Below are positions 25,786 to 34,555 of a stretch of 64,000 nt of DNA, one piece after another. The stretch's first letter is position 1, and every line of letters begins with the position of its first letter. The stretch spans positions 54,207 to 118,206 of the forward strand of contig JAJEGH010000036.1 in assembly GCA_022819985.1 (NCBI GenBank), read 5' to 3'. The notes below the pieces were generated by a model. The model saw only the letters and a list, made by a program, of their open reading frames with translations. It ran no database searches and was not told where the DNA came from. Position numbers and translations under genes: made by a program. Origin of the DNA: Alphaproteobacteria bacterium (GTDB lineage: Bacteria > Pseudomonadota > Alphaproteobacteria > Bin65).

Positions 25786-27131
25786 GCGACCCTGGCCTCC
25801 CCGGCCCCGTTTTCGTCCGGCCCGTCATCCGGCCCATGGTCCGGATCGTCGAACTCTTCGCCCGGCTCGTAAGCCTCGCCCGGCTTCTCCATGTCGAGCT
25901 GATGCCGGATACGGCGGATGTCGGCGCCGGCGGGCTGGAACGGATAGCTGGCGATGTTGCTGGGCGGCGAGTCGCCATAGGGCCGGTCGCAAGCCGAGAT
26001 ATCCTCCTGGAACTTGCCGGGGCAGCCGGAGGTGCGGAAGGCGATCCCGGCGTCGACGATCGCGTCCAGTTCCGCCTGCGGCAGGCCGAAATCCGTCACC
26101 CTGCCCTCTGCGTCGAACGCCATCTGCCCGACGCGCACGCCGCAATAGTCGATCAGGTAGCGCGCCAGCTGCACCCGCCGCCACTGGTCGCGCGGCGTCG
26201 CCGGCAGATGGTCCATCAGCGAGCCCTTTTCCGGGAAGAAGCAGAACATGTGGCTGTGGCCGCCGAGATCGACCAGCCGCTGGACCAGGGTGAGCACGTC
26301 GAACTCTGTCTCGCCCATGCCCACGATGATGTGGGCGCCGAACTTCTGCGGCCCGAAAATGTCCCGGGCGTCCAGCAGGATATCCCAGTATTTCTTCCAG
26401 CTGTGCGGGCTGTCGACGCCCTTGCCCCGCGTCCGGTCGAAAATCTCCGGCGTCGCGGCGTCGAGCGCCACGGTGAAGATGTCGGCGCCCAGGTCTTTCA
26501 GCGTCCGGACGTCCGAACGCTGCATCGTCGTCGGGTTGGACAGGATCGAGACCGGCACGGTCGCCGGATCGATCCGGTCGGTCCATTGTTTCAGCACCGT
26601 CACCGTGTCGTCGTCCGAGCGCGGATGGGTGATCATGCTGATGCACATGCGGTGGAACGGCGTGTTCTCCCCGTCCGCCGCCACCTTCTCCACGATCTCC
26701 GCCATCGGCACGGCCGGCCAGTCGACCCGGATGAAGTTGCGGTCGGCATAGTCGCGCTCGGCTTCCCGGTGCCGGGCGAGGCCGCAATAGGCGCAGTTGG
26801 CCCTGCAGCCCTCGGGATAGGTCAGCAGCAGGTTCAGGCAGCGGGTGCAAGCGCAGCGGTAGAGCATGCCGGGCATGATCCCGAGCGTGATCGCCGCCGC
26901 CGTCGACATCTGGACATAGTCCGGCGAGCGCATCGCCGGGGTCATGACATTGTTGTTCGGTAGATAGACGCCCGCCGGCGCGACGTCGGCCACCTTGACC
27001 CGGCCGCCGTTGCGGAAGTCCCGCGGAATGGCGTCGGGCCGGCGCGGCTCCATGACGGCGAACGGGTTGAAATCCGCGCCGTTCGGGCCGGCCTCTGCGG
27101 GTGCGGCGGCTTCCGGTTTAAGGCAGGTCAT
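25782..27131 (-). CDS. lipS2: LipS2, radical SAM lipoyl synthase component
   Basis: 449 residues. Radical SAM motif C109-x3-C113-x2-C116 (CRANCAYC) preceded by a second cysteine set C93, C95, C98 (CACTRC) likely to hold the auxiliary cluster. With LipS1 it inserts the two sulfurs into octanoyl-LbpA. The C-terminus has an acidic tail rich in Asp/Glu. Overlaps lipT by 4 nt on one side and sLpl(AB) on the other. Confidence 0.9.
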   Translation of the reverse strand: MTCLKPEAAAPAEAGPNGADFNPFAVMEPRRPDAIPRDFRNGGRVKVADVAPAGVYLPNNNVMTPAMRSPDYVQMSTAAAITLGIMPGMLYRCACTRCLNLLLTYPEGCRANCAYCGLARHREAERDYADRNFIRVDWPAVPMAEIVEKVAADGENTPFHRMCISMITHPRSDDDTVTVLKQWTDRIDPATVPVSILSNPTTMQRSDVRTLKDLGADIFTVALDAATPEIFDRTRGKGVDSPHSWKKYWDILLDARDIFGPQKFGAHIIVGMGETEFDVLTLVQRLVDLGGHSHMFCFFPEKGSLMDHLPATPRDQWRRVQLARYLIDYCGVRVGQMAFDAEGRVTDFGLPQAELDAIVDAGIAFRTSGCPGKFQEDISACDRPYGDSPPSNIASYPFQPAGADIRRIRHQLDMEKPGEAYEPGEEFDDPDHGPDDGPDENGAGEARVA

Positions 27132-28222
27132 TGCGCTCCCATCGCGTTTTGCAGATCGGGCTGCGGATCGGGCGTCGGAACGGCCGGCCGGGCCGCCCAG
27201 TATTCGGGATAGGCGATCCAGCCGCGCCGCAGGTCGGCCGGCTGCGGGTCCGAATCGGCGAAGGCTCGCTCCAGTTCCCGCCGGCGCGCCACGGCCCGGC
27301 GCAACGAAGCGCCGAACAGGTCTTCGATCTCTTCGGCATAGTCGTCCAGCGCGCCCGCTGTGCCGGCGGTCCGGTTTGCTGCGGCCTCGCCCGCCAGGGC
27401 GCCGGACATGACGGCAGCCGGGATTCCCGCGCCGGTCACCGGGTTGGTCAGCCCGGCGGCGTCGCCGGCGAGCAGGACCGGCGTGCCGTCCGGCAGCGCC
27501 GCGACCGGCCCGACGATGCCGTCGACCGGAATCGCGCCGCCGGTATGGCCGAGCACCGCGTCGCCGATCCGGCCTTCGGCGACCAGGCGCCGGCGCAACC
27601 GTTCGAGCACCGGCTTGAGCTGCGGCCGCGCTTTCGGCGCCACGCCGACGCCGAGATTGGCGACCTCCCCTTTCGGAAACAGCCAGGCGTAGCCGCCCTC
27701 GATTTCGGCGGAGAGGAAGATGTCGGTCGCCCTGTTCGGGTCGAGCAGCGGCACGGCGATCTGCCGGGTCTCGATCAGCCGCGGCTGCGGCAGTCGCGCC
27801 GCGGCGCGCACGCGGGAGCGCGGCCCGTCTGCGCCGATCACGAGCTTCGCTTCGACGGTGAAATCCCCGTGCCAGAGCGTATCGAACCGGCATTCGGCCC
27901 CGGCGTCGCGCGCCTGCTCCACCAGCAGGGCGTCGAAGCGGCCGCGGTCGATCATCGTGCCGGTGAAACTGTCGGCGCTGTCGAAATCCGCCGTTTCGAC
28001 AAAGGTGTGCATGGCCTCGATGGGCTGGACCGCGACCGGCGCCACGCCCTCGACATCCTGGCCGATCAGCCGCGGCACGAACTCGGCGCACTGGACGGGT
28101 TCGCCCGCTGCACGCCTGCGGTCGACAGCCAGCACCGACGCGCCGGCCCGCGCCGCCTCCCGCGCCGCTGAAGCCCCGGCCGGCCCGAGGCCGACGACGA
28201 GGATATCGACGCGCCCGGTCAC
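27128..28222 (-). CDS. lipT: LipT, FAD-dependent geranylgeranyl-reductase-like oxidoreductase
   Basis: 364 residues from a GTG start overlapping the lipS1 stop (GTGA). N-terminal FAD motif DILVVGLGPAGASAA, a mid-protein VIGADGPRSRVR motif and the LLAGDAAGLTNPVTGAGI motif are those of the geranylgeranyl reductase/digeranylglycerophospholipid reductase flavoprotein family. A flavoprotein of this family (LipT) accompanies LipS1/LipS2 in the sHdr lipoate pathway, possibly as an electron donor. Role inferred from family and context. Confidence 0.88.
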   Translation of the reverse strand: MTGRVDILVVGLGPAGASAAREAARAGASVLAVDRRRAAGEPVQCAEFVPRLIGQDVEGVAPVAVQPIEAMHTFVETADFDSADSFTGTMIDRGRFDALLVEQARDAGAECRFDTLWHGDFTVEAKLVIGADGPRSRVRAAARLPQPRLIETRQIAVPLLDPNRATDIFLSAEIEGGYAWLFPKGEVANLGVGVAPKARPQLKPVLERLRRRLVAEGRIGDAVLGHTGGAIPVDGIVGPVAALPDGTPVLLAGDAAGLTNPVTGAGIPAAVMSGALAGEAAANRTAGTAGALDDYAEEIEDLFGASLRRAVARRRELERAFADSDPQPADLRRGWIAYPEYWAARPAVPTPDPQPDLQNAMGAQ

Positions 28223-29283
28223 GCGGCGCAGCTTGCGGGCACGGCCACCGTCTCCCCGCCGACCTTGATCGAACAACAGGCATGCTGCTGTTCCATCGGC
28301 CGGCCGATGGCCTCGGCCACGGCAACGGCGCCGTCGGCCGGAAAGGCGATGCCGTCGAGCCCGGCCATGACGGCGTAGGCGTCGGTCGTCCGCTTGTGCA
28401 TCCCGGCCGGCCTGGCACAGCCGAGCAGCACCTGCCGGTCCGGGATCCGGCGCCGGGCCTCGACGAACAGGCGGCCGATCGCGGCGGTGTCCGGCGTCTC
28501 GAACGTCCCGGCCTTCGCGTAGAAGGGCATGATGACGACCAGCACCAGGGCGTGGATGGGGTGGCGGCTGCAGATGTCGAGGGCGTTGGCTTCGCCCAGC
28601 AATCGCCCGTAGTGCAGCCCGGCGACGATATGGGGCACGACCTCCATCGACGTGCTGCACAGCGCCGCCAGCGTCGCCTCGAAATCGTCGACCGGCCGGT
28701 CGAGATGGTAGACCTGCTCGATGGTCTCCTGCGCGCCGATCACGTCCATCATCGCCGTGTCGACGCCGGCGCTCTCCATCAGCCGGGCGCGGCGTTCGTC
28801 GAGCAATGCGGAATGGATGGCGATCTTCAGATGGGGGAAATCGCGCTTCAGCCCCTCGATGACGGGGTAATAGCGCTCGTAGGCGATCTCGTTGCGCCGG
28901 TTCGAGCCGCCGGAGAGCAGAAAACCCTGTAGGTCCTGCAACAGCACCAGGTCGCGCACCTTGCGGTCGAGCATCTCCGGGCTGGTCGCCGGGATCATCG
29001 GCTCCAGGATGCTGGCCTGGCAGTGGTCGCACATCAGGGCGCAGCCGCCGGCGGTGATCGAAAACGCCGGGAAGCTGTTCTTGCCGCAGCCGGCCAGTTC
29101 GCCGGTTTCGTATTCCTTGAAGGTCGGCGTCGAGAAACGGATCGGCCGGTCGCGCAGGGCGGGCGCGGCGCGCTGCATCTCGGCGACGAGCGCGGCGTCG
29201 AAGTCCGCATCCTCCAGCGGCTCGATTTCGCTGAGGCGGTCGAACCAGTCGGAAGTGCGGCCGGGGAGGATGGAACCGTCCAT
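28219..29283 (-). CDS. lipS1: LipS1, radical SAM lipoyl synthase component
   Basis: 354 residues from the ATG at 29281-29283. Radical SAM motif C81-x3-C85-x2-C88 (CALMCDHC). The TIM-barrel core follows, with a C-terminal CC pair (QHACCSIKVG). It works with LipS2 in sulfur insertion on LbpA-bound octanoate. The start overlaps the transporter stop (TGATG) so the operon is continuous. Confidence 0.9.
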   Translation of the reverse strand: MDGSILPGRTSDWFDRLSEIEPLEDADFDAALVAEMQRAAPALRDRPIRFSTPTFKEYETGELAGCGKNSFPAFSITAGGCALMCDHCQASILEPMIPATSPEMLDRKVRDLVLLQDLQGFLLSGGSNRRNEIAYERYYPVIEGLKRDFPHLKIAIHSALLDERRARLMESAGVDTAMMDVIGAQETIEQVYHLDRPVDDFEATLAALCSTSMEVVPHIVAGLHYGRLLGEANALDICSRHPIHALVLVVIMPFYAKAGTFETPDTAAIGRLFVEARRRIPDRQVLLGCARPAGMHKRTTDAYAVMAGLDGIAFPADGAVAVAEAIGRPMEQQHACCSIKVGGETVAVPASCAA

Positions 29284-30341
29284 CACAGGCGCCACTCGAT
29301 ATATTTCAGCCCGGCGATCCCGCCGGCGATGATCGCCAGAATGGCGAGCACGGAGCCGAGCGCAAGGGTGGAAATGCCGGTGAGCCCCTGGCCGATGGTG
29401 CAGCCGAGCGCCAGCACGCCGCCGACGCCCATCAGCGCGCCGCCGGAAATGTTGCGCAGCATGTCCTGGACGTCGGCGAAGGTCGCCAGATGGAAATTGC
29501 CGCGCAGGATCGCGGAGACGAATGCGCCGAGAATCACGCCGCCGACGCTCGCGATGCCGAAATTGATCGTCGCGCCGGTGAAGGTCATCAGATAGACCAG
29601 CGCGTTGCCGGTCGGCGCGACATAGGTCAGCGAGGTGAGCGGCGCCGGCTCGAAATCGTCGTAGCCGAGGACGCCGGTGGCGTACCAGCCGGCGACGATG
29701 GCCAGGCCGACACCCAGTCCGGCGACGATGTTGCGCGGCGAGCGCCGGAAGGCGCCGTCCATGAAGCACCAGACCAGCAGGCCGGCGACGGCGACCGCGG
29801 CGACGGCCAGGTTCGCGGTCCCGGCCGCTGCGCCGAAGAGGCCGGCCAGCAGGACCCCGATCCCCTGCGACTCGATGCCGGCCGCCTCCAGGTCGACATT
29901 GGTTGCGCCCTCGATTTCGACGCGCACCAGCCCGGTCAGGCCGCGCAGGGTCATGTAGGCGAAGATGCCGAGCACCAGGAGGACGACCAGCGAGCGCAGG
30001 TCGCCGGCGCCGAAGCGCACCAGGTTGCGGGTGCCGCAGCCGCCGGCGATGGTCATGCCGAAGCCGAACAACAGCCCGCCGAGGATCGCGCCGAGCCAGC
30101 CGAGATTCGCCGTGAGATAGATCGATTCGCCGAGATCGATCAGCTCCGCGCCGTGCAGGGCCTGGGCGCCGATTATCGCGACCGCCATCGCCAGCATCCA
30201 GGCCCGGAAGCGGCGGAAGTCGCCGAAGGTCGCGGCGTCCGAAATCGCGCCCATGGTGCAGAAATTCGTCCGTTCGATGACGAAGCCGAAGCCGAAGCCG
30301 ATGACAAGGCCGGCGAGCGCCATCAGGGTTACCGTCTCCAA
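29283..30341 (-). CDS. YeeE/YedE-family sulfur transporter, SoxT-like
   Basis: 352 residues, about ten hydrophobic segments, the length of E. coli YeeE. Conserved cysteines lie in NFCTMG (C28), AGGCGTRNLVRFG (C102) and ALGCTIGQG near the C-terminus, as in YeeE/TsuA thiosulfate transporters. In sHdr/Sox bacteria a member of this family (SoxT1A) is proposed to import sulfur from periplasmic SoxYZ for cytoplasmic oxidation. Encoded upstream of lipS1 with a 1-nt overlap, so it fits a link between the periplasmic Sox and cytoplasmic sHdr steps. Confidence 0.87.
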   Translation of the reverse strand: METVTLMALAGLVIGFGFGFVIERTNFCTMGAISDAATFGDFRRFRAWMLAMAVAIIGAQALHGAELIDLGESIYLTANLGWLGAILGGLLFGFGMTIAGGCGTRNLVRFGAGDLRSLVVLLVLGIFAYMTLRGLTGLVRVEIEGATNVDLEAAGIESQGIGVLLAGLFGAAAGTANLAVAAVAVAGLLVWCFMDGAFRRSPRNIVAGLGVGLAIVAGWYATGVLGYDDFEPAPLTSLTYVAPTGNALVYLMTFTGATINFGIASVGGVILGAFVSAILRGNFHLATFADVQDMLRNISGGALMGVGGVLALGCTIGQGLTGISTLALGSVLAILAIIAGGIAGLKYIEWRL

Positions 30342-30369
30342 GGTCCGTTCCCTCCTCCGGGCAAATCCG

Positions 30370-31611
30370 CTAGGCCGCCGCCCGCCGCACGCCGGTACTC
30401 CAGCGCCCGCGCCGCGGCACGGCGAGCGCCCGCCGCGCCAGCGCCGCCGTTTCCGGCCGCGCCGATCCGTTCTGGGGCGGATCGGCCAGCGTCGTCAACC
30501 AGCGCGGATCGCGGTCTTCCTCGTCGACCAGATCGCAATCCAGCCCTTCCAGCCGCCGGACCGCGGAAGGCGGCAGCTTGTCCGGCAATGCAAAGCCGTT
30601 CAGCACGCCCCACAGCCCGGCCCAGCAGCGCGCGACCGTCCACGGATTATAGCCGCCGCCGCCCAGAACGACACAGCCCGGCGCCTCTGCAGCCAGCGCC
30701 GAAACGGCCGACCACAATGCCCGGTTGGACAGGGCCATCCGGGACAGCGGATCGCCTTCGAGACCGTCCGCGCCGCAGGTGACGACGATCATTTCCGGCG
30801 CCGCCCGCCGGACCAGCGGCAGGACGACCTCGGCCATCAGGAATTCCAGATCGGCGTCGGCGAACCCCGCCGCCACCGGCAGGTTGCAGCTCTGCCCGCC
30901 GCCGGTATCGTCCAGCGCGCCGGTATGGGGCCAGCGGTCGCGCTCGTGGATCGAGACCGTGTAGACCCGGGGGTCGCCGGCGAAAGCGTCCTGCACGCCG
31001 TCGCCGTGATGGGCGTCGAGATCGGCGTGGACCAGCCGGCCGACGCCGGCGTCCAGCGCCGTCAGGATGGCGAAGACCGGATCGTTGAAATAGCAAAAGC
31101 CGCTCGCCCGGCCCGGCCGGCCGTGATGGGTGCCGCCCGCCGGATGGTAGGCGATCCGCCCGCCGAGCGCCCGTTGCGCCGCCGCGACCGAGCCGCCGAC
31201 CGAGGTCGAGGCGCGCCGGAATACGCCGGGAAACACGGGATTTTCCAAGGTGCCGAGGTTGTAGCGCCCGCGGGTTTCCGGCGCGATTTCGCCGGCTTCG
31301 TCGGCCCGGCGCAGGGCCTCGATATAGGCGGGATCGTGGAACCGGCCGAGGGTTTCGGCGTCGGCGACCGGGCTTTCGACCCAGGTCGCCGAATCGATCC
31401 AGCCGAGATCGCGGCACAGGTCCACCGCCGTCTCGACCCGCGGAATCGCCAGCGGGTGGTTTCCGCCATAGGCGGCGCGGCGGTAGATGTCGTGGCCGAT
31501 GAAAACCGGCCGCCCGATCCTGCGTCGATTCAGAATTTTCGTCTCCGGCCGCCGGCCCGCCCCATTGACGGGCTGCCGGCGATTGTATTCAATAATTTGA
31601 ATAAATGGCAA
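30370..31611 (-). CDS. Histone-deacetylase/AcuC-family metalloenzyme
   Basis: About 410 residues. HDAC-superfamily active-site features are clear: HADLDAHHGDGVQDAF (zinc Asp/His and the catalytic His pair), ASGFCYFND, THHGRPG and the C-terminal GGGGYN motif. The family deacetylates acyl-lysines, acetylpolyamines or other acylated amines. It heads the operon containing the YeeE-like and lip genes (gap 28 nt). The start is unresolved: the domain begins near 31510, but the only ordinary upstream starts are TTGs (31611, 31647) which place the coding start beyond the ATTC-N8-GAAT site. An ATT at 31536 six bases after GGAG is an alternative. Confidence 0.8.
   Translation of the reverse strand: MPFIQIIEYNRRQPVNGAGRRPETKILNRRRIGRPVFIGHDIYRRAAYGGNHPLAIPRVETAVDLCRDLGWIDSATWVESPVADAETLGRFHDPAYIEALRRADEAGEIAPETRGRYNLGTLENPVFPGVFRRASTSVGGSVAAAQRALGGRIAYHPAGGTHHGRPGRASGFCYFNDPVFAILTALDAGVGRLVHADLDAHHGDGVQDAFAGDPRVYTVSIHERDRWPHTGALDDTGGGQSCNLPVAAGFADADLEFLMAEVVLPLVRRAAPEMIVVTCGADGLEGDPLSRMALSNRALWSAVSALAAEAPGCVVLGGGGYNPWTVARCWAGLWGVLNGFALPDKLPPSAVRRLEGLDCDLVDEEDRDPRWLTTLADPPQNGSARPETAALARRALAVPRRGRWSTGVRRAAA
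31586..31603. promoter_or_regulatory. Candidate ArsR (SqrR/SoxR-type) operator before tusA and HDAC gene
   Basis: TATTCAA-TAAT-TTGAATA is a perfect 7-bp inverted repeat with a 4-bp spacer and contains ATTC-N8-GAAT, the operator pattern reported for SqrR/BigR-type persulfide-sensing ArsR repressors. It lies in the divergent region between the HDAC/lip operon and tusA. Confidence 0.65.
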
Positions 31612-31732
31612 TCGCCGCCGCGCGCCCCGGACAAATTGCCGGTGCAATTTGCCGGTACGATTTGCCGGTCCGGGCGCCGCGACCTAGGTCATGGTCCGCC
31701 ACGACCGAACCGCAAGAAGGAAGCCCCCGCCG

Positions 31733-31957
31733 ATGGCCGACCAGTTCCTCGATACCAAGGGCCTGAACTGCCCCCTGCCGATCCTGAAGGCGAAAAAGGC
31801 GCTCAAGAAAATGGCGTCGGGCGGGCTGCTGGAAGTGCACGCGACCGACCCTGGCGCCACGGCGGATTTCGAGGCCTTCTGCCGCCAGACCGGTTGCGAA
31901 CTGATGGAATCGGGCGAAGACGGCGGGGTGTATCGGTTCGTGATCAGGAATGTGTAA
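31733..31957 (+). CDS. tusA: TusA-family sulfur carrier protein
   Basis: 74 residues with the TusA CPxP motif, C13 in LNCPLPILKAKKAL, and the usual two-helix, four-strand length. C13 carries persulfide sulfur. In sHdr organisms TusA receives sulfur in the cytoplasm and exchanges it with DsrE3C for oxidation. It is transcribed away from the lip operon, sharing the region with the operator at 31586-31603. Confidence 0.93.
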   Translation: MADQFLDTKGLNCPLPILKAKKALKKMASGGLLEVHATDPGATADFEAFCRQTGCELMESGEDGGVYRFVIRNV

Positions 31958-32270
31958 AATGATTTATTTACATTGATTTATCAGAATAATTTGAGATTTC
32001 AGAAGAAATTACGATCATTGGAACGCCCTTCGAGTCTCCCCGATTGTCACCCCGGACGGAGCGCAGCGACGATCCGGGGTCCAGAGCCACGAGCGTAGTC
32101 CTTTCGGGTCGACTCTGGGCCCCGGCTCTCCCTCCGGTCGGCCGGGGCGGCACTATCGTTGAATTTGGAGCCGTGTGAGGGACGATAGGCCGTATGGGAG
32201 GGTTTCAACCCTCCCCTACAAAATTTGGTGGACAACGGCTGCCGGCACTTCCCGACGCCGGGCGGTCACC
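31958..32270. repeat. Intergenic region with REP-like repeats
   Basis: No gene. Contains a composite REP-type element (about 32046-32158) with partly palindromic CCCCGGA/TCCGGGG arms and the second copy of the 22-bp repeat (32130-32151, opposite orientation to 23816-23837). A perfect hairpin GGGAGGGTT/AACCCTCCC lies near 32196-32216, without a T-run. The first 70 bases are AT-rich. Confidence 0.6.
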
Positions 32271-32849
32271 CTACCCCGACCGCTTCATCTCGGCGCGCAG
32301 GTATTTCCGAAAGTTCGTCTTCTCGTAGGCCTTGTCGCGGACGTAGCGGAACATGATGAGGAACGGCGCCGGCTTCAGATAGCCGGGCAATCGGACCACT
32401 TCGAGGGCCTTGCCGGTCTTGCCTTCCGTCGCCGCGACCGTCGCCGGCAGGAACTGGATCGTCGGCGTGAAGCGGACGCCGTAGCGCCGCGCCAGCTTCT
32501 TCTCCGACATTTCCGCGCCGTCGAAATCCGTCACCGGCCGCGCGCCCCAGATGTCGAGCTGCAAGACGACGAAATTGTCCCGGATATACTTGCGGACCGC
32601 CGGGTCGACGAAATTGACCTGGTGCAGCTCCTTGCAGTAGGGGCAGCCCTTCTGCTCCCACAGGATGACCATGCGCTTGCCGGCGTCGGCCGCCTCCTGA
32701 AGGTCTTCCTTCAGGTCGAGGAAGCTCTGGAGGAACCAGTCCTGGTGATACAGGCCGTCGCCGCCGACCTGGACCTCGTCGGCCTTCGCGCCAGCGGTCG
32801 CGGCGGTCAGCGCGAACAGCGCCGCGAAGACGAAAATCAGCTTGCGCAT
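32271..32849 (-). CDS. SoxW-like periplasmic thioredoxin, Sec-exported
   Basis: 192 residues with a Sec signal peptide (cleavage near ATAGAKA-D, about residue 22). Thioredoxin-like fold with CPYC at C69-C72 (WEQKGCPYC). Resembles SoxW, which keeps Sox cysteines, notably on SoxYZ, reduced in the periplasm. The next gene upstream encodes a similar protein with a Tat signal. The pair differ from the SoxS-like protein at 46712-47146. Confidence 0.85.
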   Translation of the reverse strand: MRKLIFVFAALFALTAATAGAKADEVQVGGDGLYHQDWFLQSFLDLKEDLQEAADAGKRMVILWEQKGCPYCKELHQVNFVDPAVRKYIRDNFVVLQLDIWGARPVTDFDGAEMSEKKLARRYGVRFTPTIQFLPATVAATEGKTGKALEVVRLPGYLKPAPFLIMFRYVRDKAYEKTNFRKYLRAEMKRSG

Positions 32850-32859
32850 GGGTTCGCTC

Positions 32860-33531
32860 CTAGGTCTGGGGCCGCGTCAGCTTGTCGAGGCGGAACGGGT
32901 CGCCGCCCTTGTCGTGGATGGCGCGGAACTTGGCCAGCAGATAGCGCTGGAAGCTCTCTTTCTTGTAGCCCTCGTCCTTGACGAATTCCAGATAGGTGAG
33001 GAAATGCGCCGGTTTCAGGTAGCCCGGCATACGCGCAACCTCCGCCTCGAGGCCAGACTTGCCTTCGACCCCGGCGACCGTCGGCGGGAAGAAATTGACC
33101 GTCGGCGTGAAGTTGACCCGCCAGCGCCGGGCCAGCGCCTTCTCGGACATTTCCTTGCCGTCGAAATCCGTCGTCCCGCGCGAGCCCCACATGTCGAGCT
33201 GCACGACGAGGAAATTCTCCCGGATATAGTCGTTGATCTCCTGCAGGGCGAAGTTGCGCTTGTGCATCTCCAGGCAATAGGGGCAGCCCTTCTGCTCCCA
33301 GACCACCGCGAGGCGCTTGCCGGCCGCGGCAGCCTCCTCCAGGTCTTCCTTCATGTCCAGGAAACCGTGGTGGAACCAGGGCTGGGTGTGCAGGCCGTTG
33401 TCGTCCAGGGTGGCCCGGTAGCCGGGCACCCAGTCCGGGTTGCTGGCCCGCGCCGCGCCGGCGATTCCCGCCGCTCCCAGCGCCATGGCGGCCGCGCCGC
33501 CGCCGATCAGGAATTGCCGCCGCTGGATCAT
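32860..33531 (-). CDS. SoxW-like thioredoxin, Tat-exported
   Basis: 223 residues. N-terminus MIQRRQFLIGGG is a twin-arginine signal. CPYC at C83-C86 in the same WEQKGCPYC context as its downstream neighbour; both share the GYLKPA-x-FL segment near the C-terminus, so they are tandem paralogues. Tat targeting suggests it is exported folded. Its promoter region, shared with the divergent hydrolase at 33638, contains ATTC-N8-GAAT (33576-33591). Confidence 0.87.
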   Translation of the reverse strand: MIQRRQFLIGGGAAAMALGAAGIAGAARASNPDWVPGYRATLDDNGLHTQPWFHHGFLDMKEDLEEAAAAGKRLAVVWEQKGCPYCLEMHKRNFALQEINDYIRENFLVVQLDMWGSRGTTDFDGKEMSEKALARRWRVNFTPTVNFFPPTVAGVEGKSGLEAEVARMPGYLKPAHFLTYLEFVKDEGYKKESFQRYLLAKFRAIHDKGGDPFRLDKLTRPQT

Positions 33532-33575
33532 CGCCCGAGTCCCCCCTTTGTGCGCCGATGCCGGAAGTCTATCAT

Positions 33576-33591
33576 ATTCGCGGCCATGAAT
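33576..33591. promoter_or_regulatory. Candidate ArsR operator between soxW-like gene and hydrolase gene
   Basis: ATTC-GCGGCCAT-GAAT exactly fits the ATTC-N8-GAAT pattern and lies in the 106-bp divergent gap between two exported-protein genes of the sulfur region. Confidence 0.55.
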
Positions 33592-33637
33592 GTAATATCC
33601 GAGTCGTCCGCCGAAGAAAAAGGTTCCGGGAAGGCAG

Positions 33638-34543
33638 ATGAACAGGATTTGCGGGATGGCCCTCGCCATGCTGGTTGCCGCGGCGGCGGTTGCGGAGGCC
33701 GCAGCCGAAACCGTCCGGCTGAAGGACGGCGAGCGCATCCTGCTCGGCAGGCTTGCCGCGCCCGAAAGCGCGAAGCTGGCGGGCGGGGCGGTGCTGATGG
33801 TCCATGGCAGCATGGCCCATCTGGCGCAGGAAACCATCGCCGGCGTCCAGCAGGCGCTGGCCGATCGGGATATTCCGTCGCTCGCCATCACCCTGTCGCT
33901 CGGCGAATCGGCCCGGACCGGCATGTATCCGTGCGAGGCGGTGCACCGGCACAAGCACAGCAATGCGGGCCGGGAGATCGGCCTGTGGCGCGACTGGCTG
34001 AGCCGCCGGGGCGCAGCCAAAATCGCCCTGTTCGGCCATTCGCGCGGCGGCAACCAGATCGTCGCCTACGCGCGCGCCGCGCCGCCGGGCGCGCTGGCCG
34101 CCGCGGTCGCCCTGGCGCCGGCGACCTGGAGCGCCGAACGCGCCGACGCAGCTTACCGCCAGCGCCACAAGCGCGACCGGCGCGCCGACGTGAAGGCGGC
34201 AGCCGCCCTGGCCAGCGCCGAAGGGGGCGATGCGCTGCTGAAGAACCATCCCTTCCTGTCCTGTCCGAGCGCCACCGTGGCGGCGGGCAGCTTCGTCGAT
34301 TACCACCGGGACGACCCCGGACGGGACACGCCCGGCCTGCTCAAAGCCTACCGCGGCGCGCCGCTGCTCGTGCTGGCCGGCCGGGAAGACAAGGTGGTGC
34401 CCGACCTGATCGCGAAAATGGCCGCGGTGAAGAACCCGCGCGTCGCCTTCGCGGTCGTCGAGGACGCCGACCACATGTTCCTGGACTTCTTCGCCGAGGA
34501 CGTCGCGGACCGGGTGGCCGAATTCCTCAAGGATAAATTCTAA
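33638..34543 (+). CDS. Exported alpha/beta-hydrolase family protein
   Basis: 301 residues with a Sec signal peptide (residues 1-23). The nucleophile elbow is GHSRGG (Ser135), with HG in VLMVHGSMAH as oxyanion site and a C-terminal DADH segment (VVEDADHMFLDFF) that supplies the His. It is divergent from the soxW-like gene and next to an exported protein of unknown role, so it is probably periplasmic. Substrate unknown. Confidence 0.8.
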   Translation: MNRICGMALAMLVAAAAVAEAAAETVRLKDGERILLGRLAAPESAKLAGGAVLMVHGSMAHLAQETIAGVQQALADRDIPSLAITLSLGESARTGMYPCEAVHRHKHSNAGREIGLWRDWLSRRGAAKIALFGHSRGGNQIVAYARAAPPGALAAAVALAPATWSAERADAAYRQRHKRDRRADVKAAAALASAEGGDALLKNHPFLSCPSATVAAGSFVDYHRDDPGRDTPGLLKAYRGAPLLVLAGREDKVVPDLIAKMAAVKNPRVAFAVVEDADHMFLDFFAEDVADRVAEFLKDKF

Positions 34544-34555
34544 GGGTAAATTCTG

